A DNA stretch of 64,000 nt from Exiguobacterium sp. Helios (lineage in GTDB: Bacteria; Bacillota; Bacilli; Exiguobacteriales; Exiguobacteriaceae), in contig NZ_CP053557.1 of the NCBI RefSeq assembly GCF_014524545.1, forward strand, positions 769,501 through 833,500. Direction: 5' to 3'. The notes beneath the pieces are model-generated. The model was given only the letters and a program-made list of their open reading frames with translations, did not search any database and was not told the origin of the DNA. Each line of letters starts with the position of its first letter. Position 1 is the stretch's first letter. Shown piece after piece: positions 25,595 through 33,540 of the stretch. The position numbers and the translations under genes were made by a program.

Positions 25595-26407
25595 ATGAAA
25601 AAAATAAAGCAAACGGTGATCGGGTTACTGGCGATTCTCCTCTCACTCGTCAGTTTTTCACTGGCCGCAGAAGCATCCAGTTACCGCCAGGCGAAAACAC
25701 CGCTCAATCTGCGAAGCGGAGCTTCGGCAACGAAAGCGGTCGTCGCAGTGATCCCGACTACTGTCTATGTCAATGAAATCAGCCGACTTGGGACATGGTC
25801 GAAAGTTCGTTATGGAACACAGACAGGGTATGCCAGTACAAAATATTTACTGACGGATCAACAAATCGGCGGATTACGCATCGGCAAGACATTAATCGTT
25901 AATCCAAATCTTCCGTTACGTTCGACGTATGCGCCGGGAGAAAGTACGGTTGCGCGAGCCGCATTTGAAAAAATGAAACGGGCTGCCAAAGCGGAAAAGA
26001 TTACGCTGGTCGCATTCAGTACATACCGTTCGTACGCGTATCAAAAAGCCTTATTTGAAAAATATGTGGCACGGGATGGGTTTGAGAAAGCCAGCACGTA
26101 CAGTGCTCAACCGGGAAAAAGTGAACATCAAACAGGACTGGGTTTTGATATCGGAGGCGCCGATTCATCAAAATATGCAAAGTTCAGCTTTTCAAGTACA
26201 AAAGAAGCAAAATGGCTGGCTGCCAATGCACACCGTTACGGATTCCATCTCCGTTACCCGCTCGGAAAAGAATCATGGACAGGCTACACATATGAAAGCT
26301 GGCATTACCGTTATGTCGGAGCAACGCTTGCGGCGCAGCTGAAAATGACCGGATTGACAATGGAAGAATATTATCAATTAGCACCGGGTAAACCAAGTAC
26401 GCCATAA
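25595..26407 (+). CDS. SH3b-VanY D-alanyl-D-alanine carboxypeptidase
   Basis: A signal peptide (about 1-27, ending AEA) is followed by a bacterial SH3 domain (about 30-88, LNLRSGAS ... GYASTKYL) for wall binding and a VanY/DdcY peptidase domain (about 115-255). The zinc site is visible as SEHQTGLGFDIG and the later ESWHYRYV. The 270-residue enzyme is exported and trims terminal D-Ala from muropeptides. AAAGGAG precedes the ATG. It is monocistronic and divergent from the carotenoid pair. Confidence 0.88.
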   Translation: MKKIKQTVIGLLAILLSLVSFSLAAEASSYRQAKTPLNLRSGASATKAVVAVIPTTVYVNEISRLGTWSKVRYGTQTGYASTKYLLTDQQIGGLRIGKTLIVNPNLPLRSTYAPGESTVARAAFEKMKRAAKAEKITLVAFSTYRSYAYQKALFEKYVARDGFEKASTYSAQPGKSEHQTGLGFDIGGADSSKYAKFSFSSTKEAKWLAANAHRYGFHLRYPLGKESWTGYTYESWHYRYVGATLAAQLKMTGLTMEEYYQLAPGKPSTP

Positions 26408-26500
26408 CAGGTTTTGCTTCAAGCTTTAAATGGTAAATAAATGGTGTATTCCTCATCGTCAGCAGCAGCAGTCTGTCTTTTTCGAAAGAGGTGGAAAGTT

Positions 26501-26977
26501 GTGGCGAAAAAAGAAGATAAGCACCATATCATGACCTTTACATTTGAAGAAGAAGCGACCTCGTATCAGGTATTCAGTGAATTAAAGAAATACCATGCGA
26601 ATGGTCAAGTCGATTTTGAACAGATCGCTGTCATTAAACGAAATGCAAGCGGAGCCTTTTCCTTTGAAGATGCCGTCGACTTGAGCGGTTCCAACAAAGC
26701 CTTTAAAGGTTCTTTAATCGGTATGGCAGTCGGGATTCTCGGGGGACCGTTCGGTATTTTATTAGGTTCGATGACCGGGATGCTGATTGGCGGATCGAAA
26801 GACTTAAAAGAGAATCAAGCTGTTCAAGAAACATTCAAACGGACACTTGGTGTGATTCCACCCGGCAAGACAGGAATCATTGCAATCGGGGAAGAATTCG
26901 AACCATCCGTACTGGATGGACTGGTCGCGAAACATAATGGAACGATTGATCGGACAGATGAATTGCTCGAAAAATAA
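26501..26977 (+). CDS. DUF1269-like glycine-zipper protein
   Basis: The 158-residue protein has a soluble N-terminal half (about 1-70) with an alpha/beta look, a central glycine-rich hydrophobic stretch (SLIGMAVGILGGPFGILLG, about 82-112) like a glycine zipper, and a second soluble segment. This resembles the DUF1269 family, whose role is unknown. AGAGGTGG six bases before the GTG at 26501 decides the start; an upstream ATG at 26441 would add a low-complexity tail without a site. Confidence 0.6.
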   Translation: MAKKEDKHHIMTFTFEEEATSYQVFSELKKYHANGQVDFEQIAVIKRNASGAFSFEDAVDLSGSNKAFKGSLIGMAVGILGGPFGILLGSMTGMLIGGSKDLKENQAVQETFKRTLGVIPPGKTGIIAIGEEFEPSVLDGLVAKHNGTIDRTDELLEK

Positions 26978-26979
26978 TC

Positions 26980-27016
26980 AAAAAATCCTTCCCTCATCAA
27001 GAGGGGAGGATTTTTT
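26980..27016. terminator. bidirectional terminator
   Basis: AAAAAATCCT-CCCTC pairs with GAGGG-AGGATTTTTT. Confidence 0.85.
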
Positions 27017-27019
27017 AGG

Positions 27020-30000
27020 TTAAGATTGACGTTCTTTTTTTACTTTTTTGAAGAAGAAGAGTTCGTAGACGACCGGGACGATGATGAGCGTCAAGAGTGT
27101 TGACGTCGTCAATCCACCGATGACAGTCAAGGCGAGACCTTTTGAAATCAGGGTACCGGATGACGTTGTCAGCGCGAGCGGGACAAGCGCCATGATAGTA
27201 GCGAATGCCGTCATCAGGATTGGACGAAGTCGTGTCTTACCGGCTTCAATCAAAGATTCCCGAATCGGAAGTCCACGTGTGATATTCTGACCAATCCGGT
27301 CAACAAGCACAATCGCGTTGGTCGTTACGATTCCGATCAACATGAGGAATCCGATCATGACACTGACAGACAATGGTTCGTTAGCTAGGAACAGCGTAAC
27401 GAGCGAACCGATCGGAACGAAGATGAGCGATGATAAGATGATGAACGGAATCCGTGCTTTTCCGAACGTGATTAACATCGTCAAGTAGACGAGACCGATG
27501 GCAACGACGATGGCGATTCCAAGAGATTGGAAGATTTCAACCGTGTCATCATTTCCGCCGCCACTTGTTAAGGAAACGCCGTCCGGCAAATCGATTTTTT
27601 CGACAGCAGCTTTGACGTCACTTGAGACCGTTTGGACGTTATCGCCTTTGACTTGACCCGAAACGCGAGCGTAGACTTTACCGTCCAGCTTTTGAATCGA
27701 TGTGAACGTATCGACTTCATTGACGGTTGCGACATCTTTTAAGGCGACAGGACCGGCAGCCGAGAAGAGTTGGACATTTTCAAGGTCTGCTTTCGACGTT
27801 AAGTCTTCCTTGTAAGACAATTGAACGTCCTGATCTTTGTCATCGAGATTCAGTGTACCGACCGTGACCGGTTTAGTTTGGTCGTTGACCGTACCAAGAA
27901 TCTGGAAGCCGGATAAACCACGATCACTGGCTTTTTCAGAATCAATTTCAACGAGGAATTGTTTTTGTTTCTCGCTAAAGTTATTCGTAACATATTTCAA
28001 ATCGTTGTTTTTGTTCATATTGTCTTCCACCAGTTTAGCTGCTTTTTGGAGCGCTTCTAAATCAGTCGAGAACAAATCAACATCCACATTATTATTGGAT
28101 GGTGGACCCCCTGTCGACAACTCAGCAACGCTGATTTTGACGTCGACACCATCTTCTTTTGCGATATCATCCATTTTGGTTTCAAGGGATTTGATCGTTT
28201 TTTCGACATCTGCTCCATCTTTTAAGTTCAAGAAGTAGCTGGCTTTGTTATCGAGTCGTAACCCGGTCGTGAAGTCACGTGCTCCGACGGATGTCGTGAC
28301 ATCAGCAATGGCGTTTTCCTGATCGAACATTTTTTCCATGTTGAGCGAAACATCACTCGTTTTCTCAAGCGATGTTGCAGCAGGAAGTTCGAGTGAAGCG
28401 GTTAATGTTTTTGAAGCTTCATTCGGAATGAACGTAAAGCCGAGTTGCGGTACGATCGCAAGCGAACCACCGAGTAACAAGAAGGAAACGACTAAGATGA
28501 TCGCTTTATGTGACAATGATTTTTCAATCAGTTTGCCGTACCAACGTTGTAAGACACCTTCTTTTTCTTCCGCTGGTACCTTTTTAAAGGCGAATTTCGC
28601 TAAGATCGGTACAATCGTAATCGCGACAAGCAGGGAAGCGAGTAATGAGAAGATGATGGTCAACGCGAACGGTAAGAAGAATTTACCTGTGATACCGCCG
28701 ACAAAGCCGATCGGCAAGAAGACGACGACGGTCGTAAGCGTCGAAGACGTGATAGCTTTTAAAATCTCTTTCGTTGATTGTTCGATGATTTCATTTGTCA
28801 TACCGCCATCTGATTTACGGACCCGCCGGAAAATGTTTTCAATGACGACGATACTGTCATCGACAACCCGACCGACAGCCACTGCCATACCACCGAGTGT
28901 CATGATATTTAATGAAATATCCTGCCAGTTCAAGAAGATGGCCGCAATCAAGAGTGACAGCGGAATCGAGACGATTGCGATGATCGTCGCCCGGATATTC
29001 CTTAGGAACAGAAGGACAGCCAGTGAAGCGAACAGGGCACCGAGTAATCCTTCTTTGACAAGCGTAGCGACGGATTCTTCGATATCTTTCGCAGAATCAA
29101 TGCCAATCGTATAATCAATTTGGTCATCATATTTGTTTAAGATTTTTGTGACGCCGTCAGCGATTTCAACCGTATTGGCGTCTTGTTTTTTTGTGATGGC
29201 CATCGAGAGAGAATCTTTTAAATCATAACGTGTTTTTTCACTTTGCTTCGAGACGGCTTCAATGGTAGCAATGTCTGAAAGACGAACCGGTTCAGCTGGT
29301 TGCGTTTCTTCTGCCGGAACACCGGTAGCACCTGTTGCACCAGCGGGAGGTCCTGATTGAGCAGGTTGACCCTGGTTGCCGGAAGCAGCGCCTGAAACAA
29401 CATTTGACGTGAGTTGGAGATTTTTTAGTTTATCCAAGTTTTCCAGTTTTTCTTCGACACGGATTGGAATCTTCGAATCACCTTCTGCGAGTTGACCAGA
29501 CGGGAAGGAAACATACTTGGCATTGATTTGTTCTTTAATGCTTGATAAAGATAAACCGGCAGCTGTCGCTTTTTTATTGTCGACAGTAATTTGGACCAAG
29601 TCATCTTTGTAGCCACCAACCGATACACTGTTGATGCCCGGAATTTTATTCAGTTCCGGTTCGATTTCATTTTTTAGAAGGGACTCAATCTCTTTTCCGT
29701 CTTTACTAAAGAAGGAAATGTTGTAGATCGGGAACGATCCAAATGAGAAGCGGTTCAACTTCGTTGTTGCTTCTTCCGGAAGGTTAGCATCCTGGATCGC
29801 AGCATCGATTTGTTGTTCGACCTTGTCCATATCGGTATCAAATGGGAATTCGATATTGATGATCCCGATACTTTCATAAGCAGAGCTCGTGATTTTTGTC
29901 GAGCCCTCGATTCCTTTCAATGCTGTCTCGAGTTTTGAGACGACCTGTTTATCGACATCATCCGGAGATGCGCCCGGATACACAGCTTCTACTGAAATTT

Positions 30001-30133
30001 GAGGAAATTCAATTTCAGGAAACTGATCCACTTTAAGCTGAGAAAACGAATATACGCCGCCCAAAACTAATAAAATGGCAATAATAAATACAGCGACAGA
30101 GTTCTTTAAACTAAACCTTGTTAAAAAATTCAA
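27020..30133 (-). CDS. swrC: RND-family efflux pump (SwrC/YerP-like, AcrB superfamily)
   Basis: At 1037 residues this is a full RND transporter: twelve membrane helices and two large extracytoplasmic loops in the usual 1+5, 1+5 arrangement. It begins with a typical LTRFSLKNSVAVFIIAILLV helix; the proton-relay region of helix 4 reads GGMAVAVGRVVDDSIVVIENI. A Pro/Gly/Ala-rich insert (about 245-278) is unusual. In Bacillus, SwrC exports surfactin and contributes to drug resistance. Translation starts at TTG (30133) after GGAGGGG. Monocistronic with its own promoter; no membrane-fusion partner gene is adjacent. Confidence 0.87.
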   Translation of the reverse strand: MNFLTRFSLKNSVAVFIIAILLVLGGVYSFSQLKVDQFPEIEFPQISVEAVYPGASPDDVDKQVVSKLETALKGIEGSTKITSSAYESIGIINIEFPFDTDMDKVEQQIDAAIQDANLPEEATTKLNRFSFGSFPIYNISFFSKDGKEIESLLKNEIEPELNKIPGINSVSVGGYKDDLVQITVDNKKATAAGLSLSSIKEQINAKYVSFPSGQLAEGDSKIPIRVEEKLENLDKLKNLQLTSNVVSGAASGNQGQPAQSGPPAGATGATGVPAEETQPAEPVRLSDIATIEAVSKQSEKTRYDLKDSLSMAITKKQDANTVEIADGVTKILNKYDDQIDYTIGIDSAKDIEESVATLVKEGLLGALFASLAVLLFLRNIRATIIAIVSIPLSLLIAAIFLNWQDISLNIMTLGGMAVAVGRVVDDSIVVIENIFRRVRKSDGGMTNEIIEQSTKEILKAITSSTLTTVVVFLPIGFVGGITGKFFLPFALTIIFSLLASLLVAITIVPILAKFAFKKVPAEEKEGVLQRWYGKLIEKSLSHKAIILVVSFLLLGGSLAIVPQLGFTFIPNEASKTLTASLELPAATSLEKTSDVSLNMEKMFDQENAIADVTTSVGARDFTTGLRLDNKASYFLNLKDGADVEKTIKSLETKMDDIAKEDGVDVKISVAELSTGGPPSNNNVDVDLFSTDLEALQKAAKLVEDNMNKNNDLKYVTNNFSEKQKQFLVEIDSEKASDRGLSGFQILGTVNDQTKPVTVGTLNLDDKDQDVQLSYKEDLTSKADLENVQLFSAAGPVALKDVATVNEVDTFTSIQKLDGKVYARVSGQVKGDNVQTVSSDVKAAVEKIDLPDGVSLTSGGGNDDTVEIFQSLGIAIVVAIGLVYLTMLITFGKARIPFIILSSLIFVPIGSLVTLFLANEPLSVSVMIGFLMLIGIVTTNAIVLVDRIGQNITRGLPIRESLIEAGKTRLRPILMTAFATIMALVPLALTTSSGTLISKGLALTVIGGLTTSTLLTLIIVPVVYELFFFKKVKKERQS

Positions 30134-30170
30134 CAGTTACCCCTCCTTTATTTTATATGTGCTTATTTAC

Positions 30171-30199
30171 ATAGTAGAGGACGAAACGAAACCCTGCAA
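30171..30199 (-). promoter_or_regulatory. promoter of the RND pump gene
   Basis: Minus-strand TTGCAG (30194-30199), 17-base spacer, TACTAT (30171-30176). Confidence 0.6.
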
Positions 30200-30255
30200 C
30201 TTTGAACTGTAGAGCAGAAAGCAAAAAAATATAATGAAAAAATCAGAGAAAAGTC

Positions 30256-30283
30256 TTTACAGTTTTCAATATGTTGCTATAAT
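30256..30283 (+). promoter_or_regulatory. promoter of tRNA-Val copy 2
   Basis: TTTACA (30256-30261), 16-base spacer, extended -10 TGCTATAAT (TATAAT 30278-30283). Confidence 0.75.
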
Positions 30284-30310
30284 AAACATATACCCAGGAC
30301 ACACGATCAT

Positions 30311-30383
30311 GATTCTGTAGCTCAGCTGGGAGAGCGCTACCTTGACAGGGTAGAGGTCGCTGGTTCGAGCCCAGTCAGAATCA
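30311..30383 (+). tRNA. tRNA-Val (anticodon GAC), copy 2
   Basis: All 73 bases are identical to the copy at 19804, including anticodon loop TTGACAG. CCA is not encoded. It is again a single-gene transcription unit between its own promoter and a terminator whose stem is very like that of copy 1. Confidence 0.95.
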
Positions 30384-30389
30384 TACCGA

Positions 30390-30425
30390 ACTCCCGTTCA
30401 TCACACGATGAACGGGAGTTTTTTC
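30390..30425 (+). terminator. terminator of tRNA-Val copy 2
   Basis: ACTCCCGTTCATC pairs with GATGAACGGGAGT around ACAC; T tract follows. Confidence 0.85.
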
Positions 30426-30427
30426 GT

Positions 30428-30464
30428 ATAAAAAAGCTGTTCCTTCATTATATGAGGGAACAGC
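30428..30464 (-). terminator. terminator of the PTS_EIIC_2 gene
   Basis: On the minus strand GCTGTTCC pairs with GGAACAGC and runs into TTTTTT. Confidence 0.8.
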
Positions 30465-30475
30465 AACGTGAGCAC

Positions 30476-31489
30476 TTATTGAATTTCTAATCGAAGGTCG
30501 CCCATCTTTGTCCAACCGGCCATCGTCGTCATGCGGTAAAAGACGAGCGTCAAGACACCGGGAAGGACGACGCCGGTTGCAAAAAAGATCAGGAACGCAT
30601 TAAAACCCTGATTAACGAAGATGTTGAGTGGGGCAATCATTGAATTTAATCCGAGACCTGCAAGTTCATAAGGGACTTCAAGTGAAAGAACAAGTGTGGC
30701 GATGGGTGCGGAAATCATCGCGGCCAGGAAGGGTGCGACGACAAGGCGCGGATTTTTAACGATATTTGGAAACTGAACCTTTGGTGTGACGAAGAACGAA
30801 GCGATCAAACCGCCGGGATCCGTTTGACGATATGCCATCAATGTAAAGCCGACAAACTGAGCCGAACAACCGATTAAAGCAGCGGCACTGGCGACCGGGT
30901 CGAGTTGAAGGGCGATTGCGAGTGCAGCCGATGAAGCGGGTGACATCAATAAGACACTAAAGATAAGAGCAATAACAAGTGATGTCGCAATCGGTGAAGA
31001 CTCGACGGACGCAGTAACCATTGCGCTGAATCGTGTGAGGAGAGGTGTTGTGACGGCAGCGGCACCAAGACCTGTAAAACCGCCGGCGAGAACAGCACTG
31101 ACCGGGATGACCATCATGTCGAATTTTGTTTTCCCTGTCATTCGTTTTCCGACGAAGACGGCCACAGCAGCTGCGAGTAACGCACTGATTGGTTGCCCCG
31201 GTACGAGGACAAGACCGGCATCCGTCGGCTGAAGTGCGGCACCGCCAATCGTAGCAGCAATCATTGCACTGAATAAGACTAATGTGTTTCCGCCAAGCTG
31301 ATAAGCAATTCCGGCTCCGAGTGCGGGGGCGAGTAAGACTTTGGCGACTCCGCCGATTGTCAGTAACATTTCAATATGTAAGAGGTTTCCGAACGTCTCA
31401 ATCAATAATCCTACTCCTAACGTCACTAACACTGCATTTGCCATCCCGGCAGATACTTTCACCATTCGATCCATCGCATATTCTTTCAA
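30476..31489 (-). CDS. PTS_EIIC_2 family membrane transporter
   Basis: The 337-residue protein has about nine or ten membrane helices and matches the EIIC-like family found without EIIA/EIIB domains (motifs GGVAKVLLAPALGAGIAYQL and APLNIFVNQGFNAF). The substrate is unknown and no PTS partner genes are adjacent. The frame is open to an ATG at 31522 that abuts a terminator tail; the best site, AGAGAGG (31499-31506), is 9 bases before a TTG at 31489, so I place the start there. The upstream leader (31523-31600) looks like a conditional terminator, so expression is probably controlled by RNA folding. Confidence 0.78.
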   Translation of the reverse strand: MKEYAMDRMVKVSAGMANAVLVTLGVGLLIETFGNLLHIEMLLTIGGVAKVLLAPALGAGIAYQLGGNTLVLFSAMIAATIGGAALQPTDAGLVLVPGQPISALLAAAVAVFVGKRMTGKTKFDMMVIPVSAVLAGGFTGLGAAAVTTPLLTRFSAMVTASVESSPIATSLVIALIFSVLLMSPASSAALAIALQLDPVASAAALIGCSAQFVGFTLMAYRQTDPGGLIASFFVTPKVQFPNIVKNPRLVVAPFLAAMISAPIATLVLSLEVPYELAGLGLNSMIAPLNIFVNQGFNAFLIFFATGVVLPGVLTLVFYRMTTMAGWTKMGDLRLEIQ

Positions 31490-31522
31490 CTCACTCATCC
31501 TCTCTCTATTTCGTTTTGCCAT

Positions 31523-31600
31523 TAAAAAAACCTATCCGGTATCGGATAGGCGCCATTATTCCTGCGGGCGCCTCATTCGATGCATCGAAAGGAGGGCCCA
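31523..31600 (-). promoter_or_regulatory. riboswitch-like leader with terminator/antiterminator, unclassified
   Basis: On the minus strand three helices share bases. The terminator is CCTATCCG/CGGATAGG (31531-31538 with 31543-31550) followed by seven T (31524-31530). An antiterminator can form from two GGCGCC copies (31549-31554 and 31567-31572). A longer helix, GGGCCCTC with GAGG-C-GCCC (31566-31574 with 31592-31599) enclosing TCGAT/ATCGA, would block the antiterminator. A further 100 or so bases upstream (to about 31720) contain TTCCG/CGGAA and other small stems and may form the sensor. It matches no riboswitch class I know. Confidence 0.55.
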
Positions 31601-31835
31601 AAATCAATTCCGAAAATCAGCGGAAAAGGTTTCAGTCCCTCGAGCATAGAATAATCAGTCGGCCAGCAAGTTGGTGTACATACATAAAGTGATTCCCCTC
31701 TCAACGAATTTTTCTAAGCCTAACATGAGTAAGATGAATAATCAATATTTTCTGACAATTTATTTTTCATGATTTTTGAACTTAAAATCAGGGGAAAGGT
31801 AAGAATGGCATAAGATGAACATTGGAGGCGGTTTC

Positions 31836-32570
31836 ATGAAATTTTCAGTCATTACGGATATTCACGGCAATGCAACGGCACTTAAAGCAGTTTTAAAAAG
31901 AATAACGGAAGAAACAGATGTCTCAGACATTTTCTGTCTCGGAGATTTGATTGGTATCGGACCACAAACGAATGAAGTCATCGAAATTGTACGATCGACA
32001 CCACAAATGACGACCATCAGCGGAAATCATGACGAAAATGTCCTGGCGTTGATACACGGTCAAAAATATCCGGATAGTTACCGTCATGCGAAAAACCATC
32101 ATCAATGGATTGCCGACCAGTTAACACCGGATAATCAACGTTTTTTGGAGCAGCTCCCAAGAACCGTCCGAAAAACATTTTCGGAACAGGAAGCATTGTT
32201 TACACATTATGCATATCTGGATGAACAGAAACCAATCGGAGAGGAACCATTGGCGGAAGCGGTTGACGGAACAGAACAATCCTTGCCGAATCTGTTTAAA
32301 GGACACCAGGCGAGCCTGATTTGTTTTGGACACCATCATCCGAAACAAGTAATCCGGGCAGAGGGCGTGACGTACTTAAACCCGGGGGCGCTCGGCTGTC
32401 AGCCGGAAGCTGTGGCACCATTCGCCTTAGTCGAACAGAACAGCGGAGAATGGAAGGTGAATGTCATTGAAGTGAAGTATGATGACCGCCCGTACTTAGA
32501 AGCATTTAATGCGGCACCGATGCCGGAAAAAGAACTGTTACGTAAACTTTTTTTGGGAGGAAGAACATGA
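31836..32570 (+). CDS. calcineurin-like metallophosphoesterase
   Basis: All metal-binding motifs of the family are present: DIHGN near the N-terminus, GDLIGIGP, GNHDE and the C-terminal GHHHPKQ. The 244-residue cytoplasmic protein is of the YfcE/PrpE-like branch of phosphodiesterases or protein phosphatases; its substrate is not predictable. GGAGG seven bases upstream sets the ATG at 31836 rather than 31815. The stop codon lies against the terminator of the convergent gene. Confidence 0.85.
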   Translation: MKFSVITDIHGNATALKAVLKRITEETDVSDIFCLGDLIGIGPQTNEVIEIVRSTPQMTTISGNHDENVLALIHGQKYPDSYRHAKNHHQWIADQLTPDNQRFLEQLPRTVRKTFSEQEALFTHYAYLDEQKPIGEEPLAEAVDGTEQSLPNLFKGHQASLICFGHHHPKQVIRAEGVTYLNPGALGCQPEAVAPFALVEQNSGEWKVNVIEVKYDDRPYLEAFNAAPMPEKELLRKLFLGGRT

Positions 32571-32604
32571 AAAAAACGATCCGGCTATAAAAGTACGGAT
32601 CATT
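32570..32604 (-). terminator. terminator of the small membrane protein gene
   Basis: On the minus strand GATCCG pairs with CGGATC and ends in GTTTTTTT. Confidence 0.65.
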
Positions 32605-32622
32605 TAGTGAAAAACGATGTTT

Positions 32623-32901
32623 TTATAAAAAGCGGCTTAAAAGAGAAAGACCTAAAGGGACGGCAATGAGTAAAATCCCGATGATCCGCTTCGCCCGGCT
32701 TCGTTTCCACTGAAAAGCGAGCGACAGGAACGGGGATAAAAGAAATCCGAAGAACATCGTGATTAACGTCAGGATAAAAAACAGAAAGTCTGTTTTGGAA
32801 CTGGTGCGGGTGTACGATTTCCACATATCAACGAGCGATACAATGACGTAGACCAGCAAAGCTAACGTGAAAAGAAAATTGGACAGTAAAAGCTGGGACA
32901 A
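32623..32901 (-). CDS. small membrane protein of unknown function (92 aa)
   Basis: The product has two clear membrane helices (about 5-27 and 41-62) and a third hydrophobic C-terminal segment after a basic loop (WKRSRAKR). I do not recognise a family. TGGAG eight bases before the TTG at 32901 decides the start; a possible ATG at 32958 lies inside the terminator of the upstream TetR gene. Convergent with the metallophosphoesterase gene. Confidence 0.6.
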   Translation of the reverse strand: MSQLLLSNFLFTLALLVYVIVSLVDMWKSYTRTSSKTDFLFFILTLITMFFGFLLSPFLSLAFQWKRSRAKRIIGILLIAVPLGLSLLSRFL

Positions 32902-32942
32902 ATAAAACACTCCATTCAGGTACGAGTAAGAATCGATAACGC

Positions 32943-32978
32943 AAAAACAGCCTCTCAATTTATGGAGAGGCTGTTTTC
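32943..32978 (-). terminator. terminator of the YhgE-TetR operon
   Basis: AAAACAGCCTCTC pairs with GAGAGGCTGTTTT with a T tract. Confidence 0.85.
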
Positions 32979-32979
32979 A

Positions 32980-33540
32980 TTATAACAATTTTAACATCGC
33001 TTGACTGATTGTTTTTAAATCAAGCGGTTTCCCAATCAGCGGCCATTCAGAAATCAAGGCAATATACGTCTTGAACAGTAAGAACGCAGTTACTTCGACC
33101 GGAACTGCCGGAGAACGTTTTTCAAGTTCCAACCGTGTCTCAAGCAGATTCTTTATATATTCGACGATATGCTGCTCGATTCGAATCCGTAGCTCCGACA
33201 TCTCCTGAAGTTTCAATGTCTGGGTTTCCTGTGTGATTTGTAAGATAAACAGATGCTGCTGTTGATGATTGACAATGGCATCAATCATCGCCTGTTTATT
33301 TTCTTCGACCGAAGCCGTTGTCGTATAGGCGTTTTCCGCTTCTGCCTTCATCTCCTGCAACACCCGTGTGACGAGGGATTCAAACAAATCAAGTTTACTT
33401 TCAAACAATTGATAGACGGTTGGTTTTCCGACATGAGCCCGTTTGGCAACCCGTTCGATAGTCGTTCCTTTATATCCGAGTTCCGAAAAGCAGGCCATCG
33501 CTGCATCTAAAATGAGATGTTCTTTATCAGACAGTGTCAT
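32980..33540 (-). CDS. TetR-family transcriptional regulator
   Basis: The N-terminal helix-turn-helix reads TTIERVAKRAHVGKPTVYQLFESK (about 25-50), typical of TetR; the rest is an alpha-helical ligand domain. At 186 residues the length is normal. The ATG at 33540 overlaps the end of the YhgE gene by 14 bases with only a weak ribosome site, so translation is probably coupled. It most likely represses its own operon through the inverted repeat at 35903. Confidence 0.87.
   Translation of the reverse strand: MTLSDKEHLILDAAMACFSELGYKGTTIERVAKRAHVGKPTVYQLFESKLDLFESLVTRVLQEMKAEAENAYTTTASVEENKQAMIDAIVNHQQQHLFILQITQETQTLKLQEMSELRIRIEQHIVEYIKNLLETRLELEKRSPAVPVEVTAFLLFKTYIALISEWPLIGKPLDLKTISQAMLKLL

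Noticed and set aside
28338-29114. 258-codon plus-strand frame inside the RND pump gene
   Set aside because: Antisense shadow of a well-supported gene; no ribosome site and low-complexity Ser/Thr/Lys composition.
31523-31740. T-box or SAM riboswitch for the PTS_EIIC_2 leader
   Set aside because: The T-box core (TGGNACCGCG type) and the SAM-I core are both absent; only the terminator/antiterminator logic is shared.
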